Source of the DNA: Oerskovia flava
GTDB lineage: Bacteria; Actinomycetota; Actinomycetes; Actinomycetales; Cellulomonadaceae
Length of the DNA: 64,000 nucleotides
Assembly: GCF_026163685.1 (NCBI RefSeq)
Contig: NZ_JAOXSR010000002.1
Coordinates: forward strand, 62,001-126,000
Reading direction: 5' to 3'
Shown here in pieces: positions 8,082 through 15,758 of this stretch. Under the pieces are notes generated by a model. That model made no database searches, was not told where the DNA came from, and was given only the letters and a program-made list of their open reading frames with translations. The position numbers were made by a program, and so were the translations under genes. Every line of letters begins with the position of its first letter. Within the stretch, counting starts at the first letter, position 1.

Positions 8082-8774
8082 GTGCGAGTGTCTGTCGAGG
8101 TGCGGCCTGCGGTCGGGGACGACCTTCCCGCCGTCGCCACCCTGTGTGCCGAGGCCCGGAGCGAGTCGACCGCGGCGGCGCAGCTCTGCGTCGCCGACGA
8201 GTCCCGTCTCGTGCGTCAGCTGAGCGTCCTGCAGGCGGTCCCCGGTGGCCAGGTCCTCGCGGCCTTCCACGAGGGTGTCCCCGTCGGGTTCCTCCTGGTG
8301 CGGGTCCTGCAGCCAGCGCTCTTCACGGACGAGCCCAGCCTCTACATCGAGGCGCTGTACGTGGCGGAAAGCTCGCGACGCCGCGGTGTGGGACACGCGC
8401 TCCTCACGGCCGCCGCCGAGCTCGCCGAGCAGTCCGGCGCGATCGACGTCTACTCCGTCCCCATCCCCGGTTCGCGCGGGGTGCAGCGCTTCCTCGCCCG
8501 CCTCGGTTTCGCCCCGGCGGCCGGGCACCGCGTCGTCTCGACGGCGGTGCTCCAGCGGCGCCTGGCAGCCGACCCCAGCTCGGTGCGCCGCGGTGCGCGA
8601 GGTCTTGAGGACCTCATCGCCCGTCGGCGCCGCGCCCGCACCGAGAGCGGACCGGTCGACCTGCGGCTCTTCCAGGACGACTACCGACGCGCCGAGGAAG
8701 CTGCCGCGGTGCTCGAGCCGGCACCTCTCTCGCCCTCAGGGCCGGCAGTCACCGGACCTGCCGTCACGACCTGA
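8082..8774 (+). CDS. GNAT family N-acetyltransferase
   Basis: 230 aa. Residues 1-155 form a GNAT fold: RPAVGDDLPAVATLCAEARS at the start, PSLYIEALYVAESS (beta4) and the acetyl-CoA loop SSRRRGVGHALLTAAA matching R/Q-x-x-G-x-G/A, then GVQRFLARLGF. The C-terminal 70 residues are an Arg-rich then Ala/Pro-rich tail not typical of the family core. GTG 8082 is chosen because AGGAGG (8071-8076) stands 5 bases upstream; GTG 8088 is an alternative. The enzyme transfers an acetyl group from acetyl-CoA to an amine; the substrate is unknown. It converges with the thioesterase gene. Confidence 0.8.
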   Translation: MRVSVEVRPAVGDDLPAVATLCAEARSESTAAAQLCVADESRLVRQLSVLQAVPGGQVLAAFHEGVPVGFLLVRVLQPALFTDEPSLYIEALYVAESSRRRGVGHALLTAAAELAEQSGAIDVYSVPIPGSRGVQRFLARLGFAPAAGHRVVSTAVLQRRLAADPSSVRRGARGLEDLIARRRRARTESGPVDLRLFQDDYRRAEEAAAVLEPAPLSPSGPAVTGPAVTT

Positions 8775-8839
8775 CCGTCGCTCGATCACGCGCCACGCCG
8801 GCGCCTCCGTCGACGAGCGCCGAACCGCGGCGGCGCCGA

Positions 8840-9295
8840 TCACGCGGTCGCGAGGATCATGCAGGTGAGTCGCGCCGTGCACACCCTCCGATCGTCGTCG
8901 TCGCGCACCACGATCTCGTAGCTCACGGTCGTGCGCCCGAGATGCAGCGCCGTCGCCTCCGCGTGCACGAACCCCGTACGCGCCGCGCGATGGTGCGTGG
9001 CGTTGACCTCGATGCCCACCGCCGCCCGACCGCGCCCGGCGTGGAGCTGCGCCGCGACCGACCCGCAGGTCTCGGCGAGCACGACCGACGCGCCACCGTG
9101 GAGCAGCCCCGCCGGCTGCGTGTTCCCGGCGACCGGCATGCGCGCGGTGGTGCGCTCCGCCCCGACCTCGAGCAGCTCCACACCCATGCGCTCGATGAGG
9201 GTGCCGGTGACGGAGAAGCCCAGCGCCTCGTAGGCGGAGGCGGCGGTGCGCGGTCCGGTGGGCAGGGGGGACTCGGGTCCGTGAGTGTCGGTCAT
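8840..9295 (-). CDS. PaaI-type hotdog thioesterase
   Basis: 151 aa, a single hotdog domain. Motifs are GVELLEVGAERTTARMPV, the catalytic-helix segment NTQPAGLLHGGASVVLAETCGS with the HGG turn and following acidic residue, and GIEVNATHHRAARTGFVHAEA. This pattern fits the PaaI/YbdB group, which hydrolyses aromatic or short acyl-CoA thioesters; a role in menaquinone synthesis (DHNA-CoA thioesterase, MenI) is one possibility but cannot be assigned. It starts 20 bases from polA in divergent orientation, so the two promoters overlap. The position next to polA agrees with Rv1627/1628-type accessory genes only loosely. Confidence 0.8.
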   Translation of the reverse strand: MTDTHGPESPLPTGPRTAASAYEALGFSVTGTLIERMGVELLEVGAERTTARMPVAGNTQPAGLLHGGASVVLAETCGSVAAQLHAGRGRAAVGIEVNATHHRAARTGFVHAEATALHLGRTTVSYEIVVRDDDDRRVCTARLTCMILATA

Positions 9296-9301
9296 AGCCG
9301 A

Positions 9302-9307
9302 TAGGTT
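9302..9307 (+). promoter_or_regulatory. -10 element of polA
   Basis: TAGGTT ends 7 bases before GTG 9315. The element lies within the 19-base divergent gap to the thioesterase gene. Confidence 0.6.
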
Positions 9308-9314
9308 GGCACCT

Positions 9315-11996
9315 GTGACGACCTCTTCGCGACCTCGCCTGCTGCTGATCGACGGACACTCCATGGCCTACCGCGCGTTCTTCGCGCTGCCGGCGGAGAA
9401 CTTCTCGACCACGACGGGCCAGCACACGAACGCCGTCTTCGGCTTCACCTCGATGCTGACGAACCTCCTGCGTGACGAGCAGCCGACCCACGTGGCCGTC
9501 GCGTTCGACGCCGGTCGGCAGTCGTTCCGCACCGAGGCCCTGCCCTCGTACAAGGGCGGGCGGGACTCGACGCCCGAGCCGTTCAAGGGCCAGGTCCCGC
9601 TCATCAAGGAGATCCTCGAGACGCTGCGGATCCCGACCCTCGAGAAGGAGAACTACGAGGCGGACGACATCTTCGCCACGCTCGCGACGCAGGGCGCCGC
9701 GCTCGGGATGGAGGTGCTCGTGTGCTCGGGCGACCGGGACGCCTTCCAGCTCGTCCGCGACGACGTCACGGTCCTCTACCCGAAGAAGGGCGTCTCCGAG
9801 CTCGCCCGTATGACACCTGACGCCGTCGTCGAGAAGTACGGGGTACCGCCGGAGCGGTACCCGGACCTCGCAGCGCTCGTCGGGGAGACCGCGGACAACC
9901 TGCCCGGGGTGCCCGGGGTCGGGCCCAAGACGGCCGCCAAGTGGATCACGACCTACGGCGACCTCGAGGGTGTCCTGGCGAGCGCCGGCGACATCAAGGG
10001 CAAGGCGGGGGAGTCCCTGCGCGCACACCTCGAGCAGGTCCGGGTGAACCGCCAGCTCAACGCCCTGCTCACCGACATGCCGCTCTCGCTCGGTCCGGAC
10101 GACCTCGTCACGCAGCCGTGGGACCGCGAGGCGATGCACCGGGTCCTGGACGCCCTCGAGTTCCGCGCGCTGCGCGACCGGCTGCTGGCGATCGCGCCCG
10201 GCGGCGAGGTCGAGCAGGAGGCCGGGTTCGACGTCGAGCTGGACACCCTCGAGACGGGCGGGCTCGGTGCGTGGCTCGCCGACCGTGCCGGGCGGCTGCT
10301 CGGTGTCGAGGTCACGGGCAAGCCCGCGCCGGTCGGCGCCGACGCCTGGGCGGTCGCGCTCGCGGACGACGCCGGGACCGCGGTCGCGCTCGACCTCGCC
10401 GAGATCGGCGCGGCCGACGAGCAGGCGCTCGCCGCGTGGTTCGCCGACCCCGGAGCGCCCAAGGTCCTGCACGGCGCAAAGGCGGCCTGGCACGAGCTCG
10501 CCTCGCGGGGCTTCGACCTCGCCGGTGTCACGTTCGACACCGAGCTCGCCGCGTACCTGTGCCACCCGGACCAGCGGGGCTACGACCTCGGTGACCTCGT
10601 GCTGCGCCACCTGCACCGCGAGCTGCGGGTCGAGGACACCGACGCTGACCCGCAGGGCGCGTTCGACCTCTCCCTCGACGGCGGCGGGGAGTCCCGCCGG
10701 TCCGCCGTCCGGGCCGCCGCGGTCGTCGAGCTGTCCGAGGTGCTCGCCGGCGAGCTGCGCGACCGGGGGTCGGCCGGCCTGCTCACCGACCTCGAGCTGC
10801 CGCTGTCCGGTGTGCTGGCCCGGATGGAGCAGCGCGGCGTCGCCGCCGACGTGGCGTACCTGGAGGACCTCGAGCGCCACTTCGGCGAGCTCGTGGCGTC
10901 CGCCGCCGCGGACGCGTACGACGTGATCGGCCGGGAGGTGAACCTCGGTTCCCCGAAGCAGCTGCAGGAGGTCCTCTTCGACCAGCTCTCGATGCCCAAG
11001 ACGAAGAAGATCAAGACGGGGTACACGACGGACGCGTCGGCGCTCGCCGACCTCTTCGCGAAGACCGGGCACCCGTTCCTCGAGCACCTGCTCGCGCACC
11101 GGGACGCCTCCCGTCTGCGGCAGACGGTGGAGGGACTGCTCAAGTCGGTCGCGCCCGACGGCCGGATCCACACGAGCTTCCAGCAGACCATCGCCGCGAC
11201 GGGCCGGCTCAGCTCGACGGACCCGAACCTGCAGAACATCCCGATCCGCACCGAGGCGGGCCGGCGGATCCGGCGGGCGTTCGTCGTGGGCGACGGGTAC
11301 GAGACCCTCCTGACCGCGGACTACAGCCAGATCGAGATGCGCATCATGGCGCACCTGTCGGGGGACGCCGGGCTCATCGAGGCGTTCCGCACGGGGGAGG
11401 ACCTGCACAGCTACGTCGGTTCGAGGGTCTTCGACGTCCCGACGACGGACGTCACGCCCGCCATGCGATCCAAGATCAAGGCGATGTCCTACGGGCTCGC
11501 GTACGGGCTGTCGGCGTTCGGCCTCTCGCAGCAGCTGAACATCGAGGTCGGCGAGGCGCAGAACCTCATGGACGACTACTTCTCCCGGTTCGGCGGCGTG
11601 CGGGACTACCTCACGGGAGTCGTCGACGAGGCGCGGGCCACGGGGTACACGGCCACGATCCTCGGACGTCGCCGCTACCTGCCGGACCTCACGAGCGACA
11701 ACCGCCAGCGCCGGCAGATGGCGGAGCGGATGGCGCTCAACGCACCCATCCAGGGCAGCGCCGCCGACCTCATCAAGGTCGCGATGCTCGGCGTCCAGCG
11801 GGAGATCGACGAGCAGGGTCTCGCGTCGAGGCTCCTGCTGCAGGTGCACGACGAGCTCGTCGTCGAGGTCGCACCGGGGGAACGTGCTCAGGTCGAGCAG
11901 GTGCTGCGGGAGCAGATGGGCGCGGCCGCGGACCTGTCCGTCCCGCTCGACGTCTCTGTCGGTGCGGGTCCGACCTGGCACGACGCCGGGCACTGA
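9315..11996 (+). CDS. polA: DNA polymerase I
   Basis: 893 aa. The N-terminal 5' nuclease domain (1-290) has RLLLIDGHSMAYRAFFALP, AFDAGRQSFR, ENYEADDIFATLA and the H3TH block LPGVPGVGPKTAAKW. The middle domain (about 310-480) keeps the exonuclease fold but not its metal ligands: the DxE position reads GVEVTG, so proofreading is probably lost, as in many actinobacteria. The polymerase domain has motif A LLTADYSQIEMRIMAHLSGD near residue 667, motif B RSKIKAMSYGLAYGLSAFG near 718 and motif C LLLQVHDELVVEV near 840. It fills repair gaps and replaces Okazaki primers. GTG 9315 is chosen over an in-frame start at 9285 because the -10 lies between them and the family start RLLLIDG follows directly. 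Confidence 0.97.
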   Translation: MTTSSRPRLLLIDGHSMAYRAFFALPAENFSTTTGQHTNAVFGFTSMLTNLLRDEQPTHVAVAFDAGRQSFRTEALPSYKGGRDSTPEPFKGQVPLIKEILETLRIPTLEKENYEADDIFATLATQGAALGMEVLVCSGDRDAFQLVRDDVTVLYPKKGVSELARMTPDAVVEKYGVPPERYPDLAALVGETADNLPGVPGVGPKTAAKWITTYGDLEGVLASAGDIKGKAGESLRAHLEQVRVNRQLNALLTDMPLSLGPDDLVTQPWDREAMHRVLDALEFRALRDRLLAIAPGGEVEQEAGFDVELDTLETGGLGAWLADRAGRLLGVEVTGKPAPVGADAWAVALADDAGTAVALDLAEIGAADEQALAAWFADPGAPKVLHGAKAAWHELASRGFDLAGVTFDTELAAYLCHPDQRGYDLGDLVLRHLHRELRVEDTDADPQGAFDLSLDGGGESRRSAVRAAAVVELSEVLAGELRDRGSAGLLTDLELPLSGVLARMEQRGVAADVAYLEDLERHFGELVASAAADAYDVIGREVNLGSPKQLQEVLFDQLSMPKTKKIKTGYTTDASALADLFAKTGHPFLEHLLAHRDASRLRQTVEGLLKSVAPDGRIHTSFQQTIAATGRLSSTDPNLQNIPIRTEAGRRIRRAFVVGDGYETLLTADYSQIEMRIMAHLSGDAGLIEAFRTGEDLHSYVGSRVFDVPTTDVTPAMRSKIKAMSYGLAYGLSAFGLSQQLNIEVGEAQNLMDDYFSRFGGVRDYLTGVVDEARATGYTATILGRRRYLPDLTSDNRQRRQMAERMALNAPIQGSAADLIKVAMLGVQREIDEQGLASRLLLQVHDELVVEVAPGERAQVEQVLREQMGAAADLSVPLDVSVGAGPTWHDAGH

Positions 11997-12036
11997 GCCC
12001 GGTCTCGGCGCTCCGAGGGGCGCTGCGCCGGAAGGC

Positions 12037-12846
12037 TCAGCGCACGGGCAGCCGGGTGCGGAAGATGGCGGTGCCCGGCAGGTAGGCGCCCCGCACCGGG
12101 CCCCAGCCGCCCCAGACCTCGTCGTTGTCGGCCGGCCACTCCGGCTCGACGACGTCGACGATCTCGAGCCCGGCCGCGACCACCTCGCGGACGTGGTCCC
12201 CGATCGTGCGGTGGTACTCCGCGTAGGTGACCGCGCCGCTCGTGCCGCTCTCGACGTAGGGACGGCGGTCGAAGTACGAGCGGTGCGCGGTCAGGCCGTG
12301 CTCGCTCGGGTCGTCGGGGAAGGCCCACCGCAGCGGGTGGGTGACCGAGAAGGTCCAGGACCCACCGGGTCGCAGCACACGAGCCGCCTCCCGGTGGACG
12401 GCGTCGGCGTCGGGCACGAACGGGATGGCGCCGAACGACGTGAAGACGGCGTCGAAGCCGTCGTCCGCGAACGGGAGCCGTCGCGCGTCCGCCTGGACGA
12501 GCGGGACCCGGATCCCGGTCGCCCGGTTGAGGGCGGCGCCGGCGGCCAGCATCCCGCCCGAGACGTCGGTCGCGACGGTGCTCGCACCCTGGCTTGCGAG
12601 CCAGCGCGAGCACTGCGCGGCACCTGCTCCTACCTCGAGCACCCGTCGCCCCCGCACCTCGCCGAGGAGACCGGCGTCGCGCTCGCGCAGTCCTTCGGGG
12701 CACCAGCAGAAGTCCGCGGGGCCGAGGAAGCGGCCGTGGTCGGCGAGGTAGTCCTGGGCGTTGAGGTCCCACCATCCGCGCGCGGCGCCACCACCGGCGT
12801 CCGACGGCACGTCGCGGTACCCCACCGACCCGATCGACTCGTCCAC
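12037..12846 (-). CDS. Class I SAM-dependent methyltransferase
   Basis: 269 aa. A Rossmann methyltransferase core: motif I RVLEVGAGAAQCSRWLASQG near residue 80, VPLVQADARRLPFADDGFDAV (motifs II/III), then AARVLRPGGSWTFSVTHPLRW. A conserved N-terminal lead includes ARGWWDLNAQDYLADHGRFLG. The C-terminal half (HRTIGDHVREVVAAGLEI) looks like a substrate lid. The substrate is unknown; small molecules or quinones are typical. GTG 12846 is chosen because CACAAT (minus strand) ends 6 bases before it. It is divergent from pfkA and convergent with polA, with only 40 bases to the polA stop. Confidence 0.85.
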   Translation of the reverse strand: MDESIGSVGYRDVPSDAGGGAARGWWDLNAQDYLADHGRFLGPADFCWCPEGLRERDAGLLGEVRGRRVLEVGAGAAQCSRWLASQGASTVATDVSGGMLAAGAALNRATGIRVPLVQADARRLPFADDGFDAVFTSFGAIPFVPDADAVHREAARVLRPGGSWTFSVTHPLRWAFPDDPSEHGLTAHRSYFDRRPYVESGTSGAVTYAEYHRTIGDHVREVVAAGLEIVDVVEPEWPADNDEVWGGWGPVRGAYLPGTAIFRTRLPVR

Positions 12847-12908
12847 GGCTCCATTGTGTCGCACCGGATTCGGGACCTTTGCGGGTAGGTCGCCGGGCCG
12901 TACGCCGC

Positions 12909-12937
12909 TAGGGTGAGAACGCGGTCGCTCGACCGCG
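12909..12937 (+). promoter_or_regulatory. pfkA -10 element with perfect palindrome at the predicted transcript start
   Basis: The -10 TAGGGT lies at 12909-12914. From the predicted first base runs CGCGGTCG-CT-CGACCGCG (12920-12937), a perfect 8-bp inverted repeat. It could be an operator lying over +1 or a hairpin capping the 5' end of the mRNA. Confidence 0.55.
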
Positions 12938-12964
12938 GACCCAATGGCGAGGAGAGGTACTGGC

Positions 12965-13990
12965 GTGCGCATCGGACTCCTGACGGGGGGCGGAGACTGC
13001 CCCGGGCTCAACGCGGCGATCCGTGCCGTCGTCAAGCAGGCGACGGGCGAGTACGGGCACTCGGTCATCGGGTTCCGCAACGGGTGGCGGGGTGTCGCGG
13101 ACGGTGACGTCTACCCGATGGCACGGTCCGACATCCGCAACGTCCTGCCCGTCGGCGGCACGCTGCTCGGCACGGCGAGGTTTCACCCGCACGCGGCCGA
13201 CGGCGGCATGGACGCGGTGATGGCCACGCTCGAGGCCGAACGGATCGACGGGCTCCTGTGCATCGGCGGGGACGGCACGCTGCACGCGGCGAGCAAGGTG
13301 GCCGAGGCCGGTGTGAACATCGTCGCGATCCCGAAGACCATCGACAACGACGTCGCGGGCACCGACCTGTCGATCGGGTTCCACACCGCGGTGAACATCG
13401 CGACCGAGGCGATCGACCGCGTGCACACGACGGCGGAGAGCCACAACCGCGTGATGGTCGTCGAGGTCATGGGCCGGCACGCGGGCTGGATCGCGGTCAA
13501 CGCGGGCATCGCGGGTGGTGCGGAGGTCGTGCTGGCACCGGAAGAGCCGTTCGACATCGAGCAGGTCGTGAAGTTCTTGCGCCACCGCCACCGTGCCCAC
13601 GCGAACTTCTCGATCGTCGTCGTCGCGGAGGGCGCGCTGCCGCGGGCCGGCAGCGCCATGGAGTTCGAGCAGCAGCTCGGCCGGTACGGCGAGATCATCG
13701 CCGGTTCGATCGGCGAACGCGTCAGTACCGAGATCGCGGAGCGCACGGGGTTCGACACCCGCCTGACGGTCCTCGGGCACGTCCAGCGGGGCGGCTCGCC
13801 CACCCCGACCGACCGCATCCTCGGCAGTCGATTCGGCGTCGCCGCCGTCGACGCGGTCAGCCGCGGCGAATCGGCCGTGATGACGGCGCTGCGGGGAGAA
13901 GAGGTCGTGATGGTGCCGCTCGACGAGGTCGCGGGGAAGGTCAAGCAAGTCCCGGCCGACCTCTTGCGCGTGGCCCGGGTGCTGTCCTGA
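12965..13990 (+). CDS. pfkA: 6-phosphofructokinase
   Basis: 341 aa. It phosphorylates fructose 6-phosphate to the 1,6-bisphosphate. Visible are the nucleotide-binding start RIGLLTGGGDCPGLNAAIR, LCIGGDGTLHAA near residue 101, the catalytic loop PKTIDNDVAGTDLSIG near 122, MGRHAGWIA and RLTVLGHVQRGGSPTP. The residue equivalent to E. coli Gly104 is Gly (GGDGT), which favours ATP over pyrophosphate, while PKTIDND carries the Lys seen in PPi-type and actinobacterial group III enzymes, so ATP use is likely but not certain. GTG 12965 follows GGAGAGG (12951-12957) with a 7-base spacer. The start 21 bases upstream lacks an SD and the family start RIGLLTGG. Confidence 0.93.
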   Translation: MRIGLLTGGGDCPGLNAAIRAVVKQATGEYGHSVIGFRNGWRGVADGDVYPMARSDIRNVLPVGGTLLGTARFHPHAADGGMDAVMATLEAERIDGLLCIGGDGTLHAASKVAEAGVNIVAIPKTIDNDVAGTDLSIGFHTAVNIATEAIDRVHTTAESHNRVMVVEVMGRHAGWIAVNAGIAGGAEVVLAPEEPFDIEQVVKFLRHRHRAHANFSIVVVAEGALPRAGSAMEFEQQLGRYGEIIAGSIGERVSTEIAERTGFDTRLTVLGHVQRGGSPTPTDRILGSRFGVAAVDAVSRGESAVMTALRGEEVVMVPLDEVAGKVKQVPADLLRVARVLS

Positions 13991-13998
13991 GCGTCGCG

Positions 13999-14028
13999 TT
14001 GACCCCTTCGGCAGCACGCGGATAGGAT
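13999..14028 (+). promoter_or_regulatory. rpsA promoter
   Basis: TTGACC (13999-14004), an 18-base spacer, then TAGGAT (14023-14028): the best sigma-70-type match in the window. The predicted start of transcription is near 14035, giving a leader of about 130 bases. Confidence 0.75.
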
Positions 14029-14034
14029 GTTCGA

Positions 14035-14163
14035 CGGTGCAGTGCGCCTCCAGCATGTCCGGTAACCCCGGACTGGAACGACGCGCCGCCCCCGTCTGGT
14101 CCGACGTGACCAGCTCGACACCCATCCGTACTACTTCCTGTCCGCATCGGAGCATCGAACTCA
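14035..14163 (+). promoter_or_regulatory. rpsA 5' leader with hairpin
   Basis: GTCCGG (14057-14062) pairs with CCGGAC (14068-14073) around TAACC, and the stem can extend through CCA/TGG with a bulge. The SD GGAG at 14150-14153 is 10 bases from the ATG. Autogenous control by S1 binding to the leader is known in E. coli; whether it applies here is inference. Confidence 0.45.
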
Positions 14164-15645
14164 ATGACCATCTCCACCCCCGCGAAGTCTGTCCCGCAGG
14201 TCGCCGTCAACGACATCGGCACCGAGGAGGACTTCCTCGCCGCCATCGACGCCACCATCAAGTACTTCAACGACGGTGACATCGTCGAAGGCACGATCGT
14301 CAAGGTCGACCGCGACGAGGTCCTCCTCGACATCGGGTACAAGACCGAAGGCGTCATCCCCTCCCGCGAGCTGTCCATCAAGCACGACGTGGACCCCGGT
14401 GAGGTCGTCAACGTCGGCGACGCCGTCGAGGCGCTCGTCCTCCAGAAGGAGGACAAGGAAGGCCGCCTGATCCTGTCCAAGAAGCGCGCACAGTACGAGC
14501 GCGCCTGGGGCACGATCGAGAAGATCAAGGAAGAGGACGGCGTCGTCACCGGCACCGTCATCGAGGTCGTCAAGGGCGGCCTCATCCTCGACATCGGCCT
14601 GCGCGGGTTCCTGCCCGCCTCGCTCGTGGAGATGCGTCGTGTCCGCGACCTCCAGCCGTACGTCGGCAAGGAGATCGAGGCGAAGATCATCGAGCTCGAC
14701 AAGAACCGCAACAACGTCGTCCTCTCCCGCCGCGCCTGGCTCGAGCAGACGCAGTCCGAGGTCCGCTCCACCTTCCTGCAGACGCTGCAGAAGGGCCAGG
14801 TGCGCCCCGGTGTCGTCTCCTCGATCGTCAACTTCGGTGCGTTCGTGGACCTCGGCGGCGTCGACGGGCTCGTGCACGTCTCCGAGCTGTCCTGGAAGCA
14901 CATCGACCACCCCTCCGAGGTCGTCGAGGTGGGCCAGGAGGTCACGGTCGAGGTGCTCGACGTCGACTTCGACCGCGAGCGCGTCTCGCTGTCGCTCAAG
15001 GCGACGCAGGAGGACCCGTGGCAGACCTTCGCCCGGACCCACGCCATCGGGCAGGTCGTCCCGGGTAAGGTCACCAAGCTCGTCCCGTTCGGTGCGTTCG
15101 TGCGCGTCGAGGACGGCATCGAGGGCCTCGTGCACATCTCCGAGCTCGCTGTCCGTCACGTCGAGCTGCCCGAGCAGGTCGTCAACGTCAGCGACGAGGT
15201 GTTCGTCAAGGTCATCGACATCGACCTCGAGCGTCGCCGGATCTCGTTGTCGCTGAAGCAGGCCAACGAGGGTGTGGACCCGGAGTCGGACGACTTCGAC
15301 CCCGCGCTCTACGGCATGGCTGCCGAGTACGACGAGCAGGGTAACTACAAGTACCCCGAGGGCTTCGACCCGGAGACCAACGAGTGGCTCGAGGGCTTCG
15401 AGACCCAGCGCGAGGCCTGGGAGGCCGAGTACGCCAAGGCGCACGAGCGCTGGGACGCCCACCGCAAGCAGGTCGCCGAGGCGCTCAAGGCCGACGTCGA
15501 GTCGTCCACGAGCACCAGCGAGTCCGCTCCTGCGTCGTCGTCCGGCTCGACCTACTCCTCGGCTCCGGTCCAGGAGGAGGTGGCGGGTACCCTCGCCTCC
15601 GACGAGGCGCTCGCCGCACTGCGTGAGAAGCTGACCGGCAACTGA
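14164..15645 (+). CDS. rpsA: 30S ribosomal protein S1
   Basis: 493 aa with four S1 (OB-fold) RNA-binding domains, the actinobacterial arrangement, against six in E. coli. They start near residues 38 (GDIVEGTIVKVDRDEVLLDI), 122 (GTVIEVVKGGLILDIGLRGF), 210 (RPGVVSSIVNFGAFVDLGGV) and 295 (PGKVTKLVPFGAFVRVEDGI). The last two are the classic GAFV type. An acidic C-terminal tail of about 110 residues ends in a Ser/Thr-rich stretch. S1 binds mRNA on the small subunit. Since many mRNAs here look leaderless, S1 would matter mainly for the genes that have leaders. It ends before a strong terminator. Confidence 0.97.
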   Translation: MTISTPAKSVPQVAVNDIGTEEDFLAAIDATIKYFNDGDIVEGTIVKVDRDEVLLDIGYKTEGVIPSRELSIKHDVDPGEVVNVGDAVEALVLQKEDKEGRLILSKKRAQYERAWGTIEKIKEEDGVVTGTVIEVVKGGLILDIGLRGFLPASLVEMRRVRDLQPYVGKEIEAKIIELDKNRNNVVLSRRAWLEQTQSEVRSTFLQTLQKGQVRPGVVSSIVNFGAFVDLGGVDGLVHVSELSWKHIDHPSEVVEVGQEVTVEVLDVDFDRERVSLSLKATQEDPWQTFARTHAIGQVVPGKVTKLVPFGAFVRVEDGIEGLVHISELAVRHVELPEQVVNVSDEVFVKVIDIDLERRRISLSLKQANEGVDPESDDFDPALYGMAAEYDEQGNYKYPEGFDPETNEWLEGFETQREAWEAEYAKAHERWDAHRKQVAEALKADVESSTSTSESAPASSSGSTYSSAPVQEEVAGTLASDEALAALREKLTGN

Positions 15646-15682
15646 TCCGACCGCGGCCCTCGGGCCGCGACCCGGACGCCAC

Positions 15683-15718
15683 GAAGGCCCGCCACCCCGC
15701 GAGGGGTGGCGGGCCTTC
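15683..15718. terminator. Bidirectional terminator between rpsA and the ABC exporter
   Basis: GAAGGCCCGCCACCCC (15683-15698) and its exact complement (15703-15718) enclose the tetraloop GCGA: a perfect 16-bp stem between convergent genes. Confidence 0.9.
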
Positions 15719-15758
15719 GCCGTGCTCAGACCTGCTCAGACCTGCTCGGTGGAGGAGG

